In this document: positions 24,261 to 32,791 of the stretch, in pieces | Layout of the letters: the number at the start of each line of letters is the position of its first letter | How positions within the stretch are numbered: the first letter of the stretch is position 1 | Source: Nepenthes gracilis | Lineage: Eukaryota > Streptophyta > Magnoliopsida > Caryophyllales > Nepenthaceae | Length of the DNA stretch: 64,000 bases | Reading direction: 5' to 3' | Assembly: GCA_033239525.1 (NCBI GenBank) | Contig: BSYO01000010.1 | Coordinates: 15,034,042-15,098,041, forward strand | Notes under the pieces: model-generated | Databases searched by the model: none | Told to the model about the DNA's origin: nothing | What the model saw: the letters and a program-made list of their open reading frames with translations, nothing else | Made by a program: the position numbers and the translations under genes

Positions 24261-24333
24261 TGGTATCAGAGACAGGGTAAGTGGTATCAGAGACGATCAA
24301 GTCTCTGCTGATACCAACAAGTGGTATCAGAGA
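24261..24333 (+). other. Three direct and one inverted tRNA-iMet primer-binding sites
   Basis: TGGTATCAGAGA occurs at 24261-24272, 24282-24293 and 24322-24333. Between the second and third copies, 24302-24316 (TCTCTGCTGATACCA) is the same sequence inverted with a three-base bulge. Pairing with either neighbour gives a hairpin with a short loop. The site nearest the LTR, three bases from its end, is the conventional primer site for minus-strand DNA synthesis. Confidence 0.9.
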
Positions 24334-24353
24334 TGGCTGAGATCGACCCAGGC

Positions 24354-24442
24354 CCGGAAAGGGCTGCTTGCGGAGGGTGCTGACCGGAAAGGGCTGCTTG
24401 CGGAAGGTGCTGACCGAAAAGGGCTACCTGCAGAGGTGCTGA
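24354..24442. repeat. 30-bp tandem repeat, three units
   Basis: Units begin CCGGAAAGGGCTGCTTGC and end GGTGCTGA at 24354-24383, 24384-24413 and 24414-24442 (the last one base shorter). It lies inside the non-autonomous element, immediately after the primer-site cluster. The repeat keeps one frame open, giving a 10-residue peptide repeat, but there is no start or known domain. Confidence 0.88.
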
Positions 24443-24612
24443 CCTACTGCCAGAGTGGAGTGAAGCCTCGCAGGGGGAAGCCGCCGAGTGAAGTGCTGTA
24501 GAAGTGGAGCCGCCAAGGTCGTGGCGGTTGAAGTGTATCTGGTGTCATCGTGGAAGAGTTTGCCATTTAGTGTGGAATTAGATGGAACGGTAAAAAGTAT
24601 AGCGTAGTTAGC

Positions 24613-24815
24613 AGGGCCAAAGGCGGAGCTATATAGGGCCAAGGGCGGAGCTGTGTAGGGCCAAAGGCGGAGCTGCGTAGGGCCAAGGGTGGAGTTAGCA
24701 GGGCCAACGGCGGAGGGCCAAGGGCGGAGCTGAGCAGGACCAACGGCGAAACCAGCAGGGCCAACGGCAGAGCTAGCAGGGCCAATGGCAGAGCCAGTAG
24801 GGTCAACGGCGTAGC
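24613..24815. repeat. 21-22-bp tandem repeat, about nine units
   Basis: The motif AGGGCCAAGGGCGGAGCT and variants (CAACGGC, CAATGGC) repeat about nine times; one unit is truncated to about 14 bases. It is GC-rich within an AT-rich genome. Its reverse strand shows a leucine/proline-rich open frame that is an artefact of the repeat. Confidence 0.88.
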
Positions 24816-25025
24816 TTAAGTGGCGAAGGCAAGGTAGAATGATTCGACCGCGGAGAAGGAACTGAAGGGGAGTTGGAGTACTCCAAGTTCAGTAGGGCGG
24901 AAGAAGGCATCATTCTGCAGAGGCCAACACTGGATTTTCGATTGAGGGGAAGCTGCCGGAAGGTAGGCGATGACAGTCGTCGGGTAAAAGGCGAAGGTGT
25001 TTCCACAAGGTTGTGAGGAAAAGTT

Positions 25026-26059
25026 TGTTGGGTCTGGTCACTCCCTTGTGGATAACCCAACAAACTGGTTGGTCATCAGAGGATTTGTGGAGAACAATTC
25101 GGAGAATTGTTTCCGGTCAAACGGGACGTTGACCGGAGGAGAACAGTGGATGGTCAATGGAGATTGACCGGCAGACGGCCAGCTGAATCCGGTCAACAGG
25201 AGGTTGACCGTCTGGAGGTTGTAGGAGTACTGCTGGATGGCGGACGGGCAACAGAAGACGGTCAACAGGGAGGTTGACCAGCTGGCACTGAAGACGGTCA
25301 ACAAGAAGTTGACCTGCTGAGCAACTGGGCCTTGGAGATTATGGAAAGTGGCAGCTGGCAGTAGACAAATGTCTTTCCATGATTGGTCGACAGACGGGTA
25401 GTTGGGCTGCAGACTACGCGTCTGCATAGTGCAGAGCATGCGCCGTCTGCAGGGCATGGGCCTGGAGGAAGCTCGGGAATTGGTGAAGACGTGGCACCTA
25501 TTATCTGCAAGTGGTGACCAGTTGGGCAGATGGGATTAGGTGGAATCAAGACGTCTATATATGAGCACTAGGAGCTTCCGAAGGAGATGGCCTTGGGTCC
25601 AGAGGTGCCCAGAGTGGTGACCGGCTGGTGTAGGAGACAACACCAGGGGCGTTGTGCGCCGGCCGCTGTATGTGGGGGTAAAACGGTGGGCTGCCGTTTC
25701 ACAAATACTTGCAAAATGAAGGGAGGAGTGCACCACCAGTGAGAGAGAGAAGAAAGAAAAACAGAGAATAAAAGAGATGAGTGTTTTCCGTTTACTCCGG
25801 TAAGGTTTTTCTTTGTTATTCTCGGATGTGTAGTGGATACTCTAATTCAGAAATTTGTAACACATTTTTACATAGTCGATTTATTGGTGGACTATGTGTC
25901 CCGTAATTTTTTCTCTTCCGTTTGGGAAGGGATTTTCCCGTAAAAAATACTGTGCATCTCTTGTTCCTTATTCCTACTAAATGGTGACTGTCAATGACAG
26001 GGGGTTAGGGTTTTTCGCTGCTGCCGAATCTGGTGGATCTGGGTCTTCTGACCCCAACA
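25026..26059 (+). repeat. 3' LTR of the non-autonomous element
   Basis: Canonical ends TGTTGGGT and CCCCAACA. The first eight bases pair perfectly with ACCCAACA at 25055-25062, so the LTR begins with a stem-loop. The region 25115-25314 holds a dense cluster of TTGACC boxes. Confidence 0.93.
25115..25314. promoter_or_regulatory. Cluster of ten W-box cores (TTGACC) as five inverted pairs
   Basis: GGTCAA (the reverse of TTGACC) starts at 25115, 25152, 25191, 25260 and 25297; TTGACC starts at 25129, 25164, 25204, 25274 and 25309. Each pair is 12-14 bases apart and can form a hairpin. TTGAC(C/T) is the known binding core of WRKY factors, which respond to pathogens and wounding. Stress-responsive regulation of this LTR is an inference; the boxes themselves are visible. 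Confidence 0.75.
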
Positions 26060-26064
26060 GCATG

Positions 26065-28250
26065 TGCTCCTTTTCTTACACTTCTCAGACACTAGCCATA
26101 ATGCCCTTTGTACATGAGTGCAGATCATGTCTATCTTAGATGCCAAATTTAATAATTTAATACTTACAATTTCACCCAAATTCAAGCAAACGTTTCTGAA
26201 TAATTTATTAAATTATTGTAACTTAAATATCCTATTTCAAACTTATATTTGGATCTTATAACTGCATCTAAGTAATATATGAATTATTTAATTTAAACCT
26301 TATTTCATTTTAATAATCAATTTGATAACCTTCTCCGGTGATTTCAAGCCACATGACTTTTGATACTCATAGATTTGCCATAATAATTGATGGCAATGAA
26401 CCATGTCAACTTTTTTTTTTTTTTTGATAGAAATATTAAGTGATGTAGGGAGAATATTTTAAATAAAATAAAAACAAAGAAAACCAACAAACTAGGAAAT
26501 GGGCTACTTAGTTTCTGTCGGGTGGCAGTGAAGAAATGTCAAAACAAATCCAAATGTGACATTCTAATCTTCGAAGAGAGTGAAAGTTCTAATATCAAAA
26601 TACAGTAAAGGAAGGTGATGACTTCTCAATCTTGCAATTGATTATGGTGATAAGAAATAACAGGGCAAGGGAGTCAGGTTACAGAAATAATCATTTCACT
26701 CAACTCTATTCTTCCTATGAATGAAAACAACATCATAATTTGAAGGGGAGGAGATTGTTGTGCCCTAGGCAAGGATAATTGTCGAGGAGATGAATTTGCC
26801 ACCCAAAGAGGCTTGAAAACACCCACAAGCCTTGGAATTAACTCGTCGAAATAAATTGCCTTTGATGGTGAGGCTTTCGCTTTTGAGAACCTAACACTTG
26901 TTTTATATTACTCCTCTCGTAAAGTGTTCCATTGCTTAGGACTACCCATTCATTCACTAATGGTAGATATTGAAGTTTGCTCATTCTTGGTAAAAAACTC
27001 GAAGGATTGACTCTGAGAATTGGTTCATCCTTGAAACATGATCTTGTGCAATTGGTTAGGGAAGAGGTTATGCTCCATTTTTTTTTAGTCCATCACCACT
27101 TCGAAAAACCTCATCCTCAAGTTTAATAGTGGCATGTCTTTTCATATGTTTAACAGAAATTGTCTAACATTTTCTAGCTTATTTGTAGATGATATTTATA
27201 CCTCGAAACATTCATGGAAAACAATTTTTAAGAATAAAGATTACAAAATAATAATAAGCTTATTTAACATTTTAATGATCTACCTAAAGACTTATTTACC
27301 CTATGGGATTTGAGATTTATTCACCCATCGAAGGATCAATGACTCTTATTACACTCTTCTTTATAAAAATAAAATTAATATTTTTAATTAACCTTAGTAT
27401 ACCCAGAAATAAAAGCAACATCCTAATTTAAAAGAGAGGTTTTCGTGCCGTGGGGGAGGGATATCGCCAAAGGAAAGAATTTATGCCACCCGAGTAGGCT
27501 TGAAAACATCCACAAGCCCTCGAACTAGCCAGCTAAAATTAAGTGCCTTTGGTGGTGGCGGTGCTTTCTCTTTTGGAAACCATCCACTTGTTTTAAATAT
27601 ACTCCTATCGGTAAGTATTTTGATTGTTTGGAACCACTCCTTCATCAAGGAATTAGCTCCTCGTTAATAGAAGCTTAATGGATTGAGAATTTACATTACA
27701 TTAACTCTAGGGTTTCACTCATCCTTAAATCATCGTCTTATGCAAGTGGTTTTGGGAGAGGTTTGGTCCTGTTATTGTTGGGTTTATTATTAAGAAAATA
27801 TTTTTTTAACTATTTTTAAATATTTCTAGATAATATAACATTTATTTATTTTTATATAAGTATTAATACATATTAATAGATAAAATATGATATAATCAAA
27901 AAAATTATAAAATATATCTCCTAATAATAATGCTGTTTCTAAATCATGCCACTTCATTGAAGAAGCTTTTTCCCAGATAATGAAAAGAAAAAAGAGGCCC
28001 TCAATTCAATAGATCTAGCCCCACCTCCATCTTCTTTCACCACTGCTATTTGACAAGACAACTCATGTCCGAGTGATGACGAGTTAATAAAATAATTGAC
28101 CCTAACAACATAATTTTAAAGTGTTCTTGATTAATATTATATATATATATTTATTATTAATCATATTAAAATAGATAAATATCATACTATTTAATAATAT
28201 AATAAAACATCTATAAATTATGTTTTTCAAAAAAAAATAAAAATAAAAAA
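26065..28250. other. Spacer with a decayed direct duplication
   Basis: This is mostly AT-rich with a T-run near 26411-26424. Two moderately GC-containing segments (26715-27075 and 27400-27770) are diverged copies of each other. 27950-28080 is a further non-AT patch with no recognised frame. No gene could be supported. Confidence 0.5.
26715..27770. repeat. Diverged direct duplication, units of about 365 bases
   Basis: Unit A is 26715-27075 and unit B is 27400-27770, about 690 bases apart. Shared landmarks in the same order are AACATC.TAATTT, GCCACCC, AGGCTTGAAAACA, CCACAAGCC, TGCCTTTG, CTTTTG, CACTTGTTTTA and TCATCCTT. They match at perhaps 70 percent by eye. Identity unknown; no coding frame persists in both. 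Confidence 0.65.
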
Positions 28251-28433
28251 GCACCATCCCTGCAAGCCGCAGTCATCCATGGAACCACCATAGATTCGCT
28301 GAGCAAATGGGAATCTATATTTGAGCTTTCAAAGAGAGCATCTATGGAGGAGAGAGAGAGCATATTCAGGGGTTTTGAAAGAAGAAAGCCAAGGAAAACA
28401 AAAGCTATGGGCCCTATTGGGAGGCTATGTTAG
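28251..28433 (+). other. Candidate terminal exon of an unrecognised gene
   Basis: An open frame without an obvious start sits in a GC-richer island flanked by AT-rich DNA and ends at TAG 28431-28433. It reads through SKWESIFELSKRASMEE and RESIFRGFERRKPRKTKAMG. A CAG acceptor is possible at 28270-28272. The basic, non-repetitive composition is protein-like, but I do not recognise the family and no upstream exon was found. It could be a pseudogene fragment or chance. Confidence 0.25.
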
Positions 28434-29286
28434 CTAGCTGCTTAGTGGGAAAATTTGGTCTAAATGCTAATCATTTTCAGCAACTGATTAATATAAAGTT
28501 TAAGTCATTATTTCTTTATAAATAATTCTTTTGTTTAATCTGTATTTCCTTTCTTTTTGAGTGATGTAACGGCTGCTTTGATTTATCTGTTGGGTGCTCA
28601 CACTTCTTCTTTCTTTTCCATTTTTTATTCTATCATGATTTGATCTTCCATATAATTCATCAAAATATGAGTGGAGTTGAGCTAGCTAGGATTGATATAC
28701 GCAAAAATTAAAGAATTCCCATAATAAAAGATGCCATTATTCTATGATTATTTGTTTATTTAAAACCAAAAAACTAGCAAAAGAAATTCCATTATAAGCT
28801 TGGGAAATAGGGTTTTAAGGAACCAGTTAAAAGGAAGCAAGCAGAATATGAAGCTACGTGCAGCTCTCTCCTTCAGGTAATATGCCCTTACAGATCAAGA
28901 TACTCTCCATTTGCCAAGTTGGTCACTAACAATCCCACAATATGGGAAACTAAACAGATCCAAAAGAAAAATTGAAAAAAAAGGGTGCACCACTTGATCA
29001 AGAACACGAATGATGCTGACCAAAAGAAGCGTCCATGAACAATACGCATGAAATCAAAGAATCATCGATAGAATTCTTCGTTCATTGGGTAGCTTCTAGC
29101 ACAAGAAAGAACAAAAATCCTATGTAATTCAAGGCTTTGCTTTCCTTCTCCTTGTTCTTTATAGCGGGATAAAGACAGACTCAAACTTTGATAATCAAGA
29201 GTCCTTTTTAAACCTGACTAAATTACAAATTGATACCAGCTTAAACAGGAATACACCGAATAATAAGGATAGTAAAAGAAAAATAC
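28434..29286. other. Spacer or intron/UTR around the candidate minus-strand exon
   Basis: This is moderately AT-rich sequence. On the minus strand just left of 29287 there is possible downstream exon sequence (for example a frame reading LSLSLSRYKEQGEGKQSLE near 29180-29120), but no donor-acceptor pairing is convincing. No repeat was recognised. Confidence 0.35.
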
Positions 29287-29430
29287 CTCTGATGAGTTTT
29301 CAGCTTGTTTTCCATCCCCCCGAGAAAAAGACAAATCAAGATGTGAGCTGCAGCAATCAATCTGTGTGATAGAAAGCTTTGAAGTAATAGTAGAGTTATA
29401 GCCGTGTGACCTGATGGTAATGAAATCGAG
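29287..29430 (-). other. Candidate internal exon (144 bases) of an unrecognised gene
   Basis: On the minus strand an acceptor (CTATCTTCACAG) precedes, and a donor (CAGAG then GTATTT) follows, an open segment of exactly 48 codons. It encodes LDFITIRSHGYNSTITSKLS, then ITQIDCCSSHLDLSFSRGDG and KQAENSSE. Exon-like boundaries, length divisible by three and non-repetitive composition favour a real exon. The family is not recognised. The Tork-type copia element (29692-35305) lies a few hundred bases upstream on this gene's strand, so the locus may be disrupted. Confidence 0.35.
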
Positions 29431-29691
29431 CTGTGAAGATAGTTTCATATAGTATAATGTAAAATCGTATACAATACACATAAAATGATCCAATTATTTA
29501 TGGTAGGAGTTTCATACATTGAGATGTCATTTAATCTATGTGAGATTGTTGTTATTTTGGTCTTATCAAGCTGAATCAGCTCAACATAAAGCCACAAAAG
29601 TAAATACGTCAGTGACTTATGCAGTCAATCAGGAAACCCTGTTATAAAGTTTAAGAACTTCTTCCTTTGCATATGGTGCTCAGGAGTTTGA

Positions 29692-30472
29692 TGTTGGGTT
29701 ATGGGTCGCTTCCCGTGTGGGCTCATACCCACTTAATGAGGCGGGTGGAGGTCCATATCCTTACCGCATGGAGAAAGGTCAAGTTGGCTTGCTAGATGCT
29801 CGAGCGGTTTTTCCAGAATGGCTGCCGCTAGCTATGTGCTCGAGAGGACGAGCGGATTTTCCAGAATGTAGGCCGCTCGCTATCCGCTCGAGAGGCGCTC
29901 GAGCGGATTTTCCAAAAGCTAAGCCGCTCGCTAGCCGCTCGAGAGGCGCTCGAGCCGACGGACTGCCGCTCGCCGCACGCTCAACAGCCGCTCGAGCGGG
30001 CTGCGATGATATAAACCGCGGGACTTCCGTTTTTTAGGGTTATGCAAACACGTTGAGCGTCGTTCCAGAGAAGAGAAAAGGGAGAAAAGAGAGAGAAGAA
30101 GAAGAAGAGGAAGGATTGAGCCTCCGTTAGAGTTTTCAATCAAGTTCCAGTCTTCGGTGATCCCACGTACGAGATTCTTGCTGCCGTGAAGAACGTCTTC
30201 CGGGTTCCATCTCTTCTCTTGTACTTTATACTTCTTGTACGGGCTGTCCACAATCAGTTGTTGTGTTATTTCGTGATTTGGGGTTTGTGTAACTGGTCAA
30301 CTGCTGCTAGTGAAAATTTTGGACTCCGTATCCCGTGGTTTTTCTCCCTCATTTCTTAGGGAGTTTTCCACGTAAAAATCTTGTCTTTCTTGTTTGTGTG
30401 TGCTGTTTGAGTGCTTGACTTCGCCTATCACGTATTTTATCACGATTCTCAAACAAGCTTTTAAATCTAACA
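29692..30472 (+). repeat. 5' LTR of the Tork-type element
   Basis: Starts TGTTGGGTTATGGG and ends AAATCTAACA. The opening forms a stem-loop (GGGTTATGGG against CCCATACCC). U3 contains a GC-rich array with repeated CTCGAG palindromes. A TATA-like ATATAAA near 30009 probably marks the promoter. Confidence 0.94.
29798..29990. repeat. CTCGAG-rich tandem array in the LTR
   Basis: Units of about 50 bases combine CTCGAG, GCGGATTTTCCAGAA and GCCGCTCGC. About three units are present here and again in the right LTR (34637-34800). The GC-rich, palindromic units contrast with the AT-rich surroundings. The solo LTR at 59281 carries a decayed similar patch. Confidence 0.85.
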
Positions 30473-30474
30473 AG

Positions 30475-30486
30475 TGGTATCAGAGA
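30475..30486 (+). other. Primer-binding site (tRNA-iMet)
   Basis: TGGTATCAGAGA lies two bases after the 5' LTR. This is the usual site complementary to the 3' end of initiator methionine tRNA. Confidence 0.9.
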
Positions 30487-30524
30487 TATTGGTTCGTGTT
30501 AGGTATTGTGAGTTGTTTGAATCG

Positions 30525-31290
30525 ATGTCATCTTCTTCGTCAAAAAATCTACCGTTTGGCACTGAGCAGTTCAACGGGCAGGGGAACTTCATTCTCTGGC
30601 AAGAGATGGTGAAGAATATTTTGACGAAAGAAGGGACAATGAAGGCGTTGAAGAAGAAAGATAAAAAGCCTGAAAAAATGACCGACGATGAATGGCAAGA
30701 CAAGAGAGATCTTGCAAATTGTACTATTAAGTTGTGCCTGGTGGACAACACTCTTCAAGAAGTTATTGCCTAACCGATCCGGGCGGAGATCCGGGGAGAA
30801 GTTGGAGAGCCGCTACAAGTCCAAATCTCTGACAACCAAACTGCACCTGAAGAAACAGTTTTATGGCTTAAGGTTATGAAAATGAGGGAGTTTTGAGAAG
30901 CACTTGGATGAATTTAACCGGATATTGACGCAGATGTCTGCTCTTGATGAGAAAATCAAGGAGGAGGACAAGGCACTGGTTCTACTGGCTTCTCTACCGG
31001 CCACCTATGATCACATCGTCACGACATTATTGTTCGGCAAGGACACCTTAAAGTTAGATGAAATTATTGCCTCTTTGCTTATGAACGAGTCTAGACGGTC
31101 ACAAGGAACATCATCGTCTTCTCATTCTGAGGTGCTAGTGACTGAATCCAGGGGAAGAAGTAAAAGTCGCCATCAGAAATAAGGAGAAAAAGGACGCAGC
31201 AAGTCATGGTCCAGATATCAAAACCTAGAGTGTCATCACTGTGGCAAAAAGGGCCACATCAAAAAGCACTGCTACAAATGGAAGCGTGAG
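30525..31290 (+). pseudogene. Copia gag, broken
   Basis: Starts at ATG 30525 (MSSSSSKNLPFGTEQFNGQG), followed by the gag motif FILWQEMVKNILTKEG. An in-frame TAA at 30771 and a frameshift interrupt it. The UBN2-type segment continues at 30904 (DEFNRILTQMSALDEKIKEE, LLASLPATYDHIVTTLL). A second stop falls at 31180-31182. A perfect zinc knuckle follows at about 31230-31272, CHHCGKKGHIKKHC (CX2CX4HX4C). Confidence 0.9.
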
Positions 31291-31374
31291 AATGCTGAAG
31301 GTAGTGAGAAAAAGACTGACAAGACTCGGGAGGAAGAAAGAGCTATTGTTGTTACTGGAACTGATCTTTGGCTA

Positions 31375-31880
31375 GTGTGCCAAGAGGATGAGGTGGTAAA
31401 TCTGGCAGATCTTGAGACTAGTTGGGTGGTGGACAGTGGTGCTTCACTTCACGTCACGTCACGGAAGGAATTATTCACATCATACACTCCTGGCGATTTT
31501 GGAGTGTTGAAAATGGGCAATGGCTATGCCCGTATTGCAATGGGCTATGGTGATGTGTGTCTCACCACAAGTAATGGAACGAAGTTGTTTGTTGAGGGAC
31601 GTTAGACATGTTCCGGATGTTAGATCAATCGATCTCGGCTAGTAAGCTTGATCATAAGGGTTTTGTAGCACCTTCCGCGCAGAGCATGGAAGTTAACTAG
31701 AGGGTCTCGAGTTGTGGCTCGGGCGTAAAAGTTTCTAATTTGTATATGTTGCAAGCCTCGATTACAGCGGGAGATGTGCATGTTGTTAGAGATGAGGAGC
31801 TGTTGTGGCACCGCTTGAGTCACATGGGTGAGAAGGGCATGAACTGTTTCGCGAAGAAAAATTGTCTTCGGGTGTAAAGA
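31375..31880 (+). pseudogene. Copia protease and pre-integrase region, broken
   Basis: The protease catalytic motif is intact in SWVVDSGASLHVTSRKELF. The domain then runs through GVLKMGNGYARIAMGYGDVC. The frame ends at 31603-31605 after a frameshift. The pre-integrase motif ELLWHRLSHMGEKGM reads in another frame at about 31799-31845. The order is as in Tork-type pol. Confidence 0.88.
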
Positions 31881-31942
31881 CAAATTTCGGTTGAAGACTT
31901 GTTATCATTGCATAGCCGGGAAGCAACGACGGATCTCATTCA

Positions 31943-32743
31943 GTGGCAATTCATTTACAAGGAAGATCTGATCTTCTTGAATTGGTCCACACCGACATAT
32001 GTGGCCCATTCAAGGTGAAGACTCTTGGAGGTGCACTCTACTTCATTACATTTATTGATGACTCTTCTGAAAATCAGGTGTATCCGCCAAATCAAGGATC
32101 AAGCTCTCATGTTCTTCAAGCACTTTCATGATTTGGTTGAGAGGCAAACGGGGAAGAAACTAAATGCATCCGGTGATAATGGTGGGGAGTACATCGAAGC
32201 TTTTGATGAGTATTGTCGATCACATGGAATTCGTCATCAAAAGACTCCACCGAAGACACCGCAACTGAATGGGGTAGCCGAAAGAATGAATGAGACTTTG
32301 ATGGAGAGGGTCCGATGTGTGCTTTAGGAGGCGAAACTCCCTGGATTGTTTTGGGGGGAGCCTTGAGGGCCGTGGCTCATGTTGTCAACTTGTCACCACA
32401 CGGTACCTTGAATGGTGAAGTTCCTGAAAAGATATGGACCGGAAAAGATGTATCCTACGATCACTTGCGTGTATTCGGATGCAAGGCTTTTGTTCTCGTT
32501 CCCAAAGATGAAAGGACTAAGTCGAGTCAAAGACCGATAATGCATATTTCTCGATTCGGGAAAATAAATTTGGGTAATCGCTTGTATGATCCAATTGAGA
32601 AGAAGCTGGTTCGATCTAGGGATGTTGTGTTTGTTGAGAACGAGACTATAGAAGATATTGGCAAAGATTCAGAATTTGTCTCCAAGAATGATGACAGCCG
32701 GGTACGTGATTCAGATCTTCTGCCGACACCTGATCGTCAGTAG
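31943..32743 (+). pseudogene. Copia integrase, broken
   Basis: The first catalytic Asp is in LVHTDICGPF and the second in ASGDNGGEYI; the Glu is in LNGVAERMNETLMERVR. Two frame changes (around 32070-32110 and 32320) split the domain. The region after the core (DHLRVFGCKAFVLVPKDER) is the usual link to the reverse transcriptase. All three catalytic acids remain visible. Confidence 0.9.
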
Positions 32744-32791
32744 AATGAAAGTCAAGGCAATGCTGAAGATGAAGAAGATCACGAGACCGCA

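Larger units (their letters stand above)
23223..26064 (+). mobile_element. Non-autonomous LTR retrotransposon with copia-like termini
   Basis: Two LTRs of about 1.03 kb flank only about 770 bases of internal DNA. LTR tips are TGTTGGG...CCCAACA (the left one now TATTGGG). An initiator-methionine tRNA primer site follows the left LTR and a purine-rich GTGAGGAAAAGT precedes the right LTR. The flanks are GTATG (23223-23227) and GCATG (26060-26064), a 5-bp target-site duplication with one transition. The inside has no gag or pol motif; it consists of repeated primer-binding sites and two tandem arrays. It must rely on a related autonomous element. The LTRs are highly similar, so insertion is fairly recent. 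Confidence 0.9.

Noticed and set aside
24567..24806. Leucine/proline-rich minus-strand open frame
   Set aside because: It is an artefact of the 21-22-bp tandem array read on the reverse strand.
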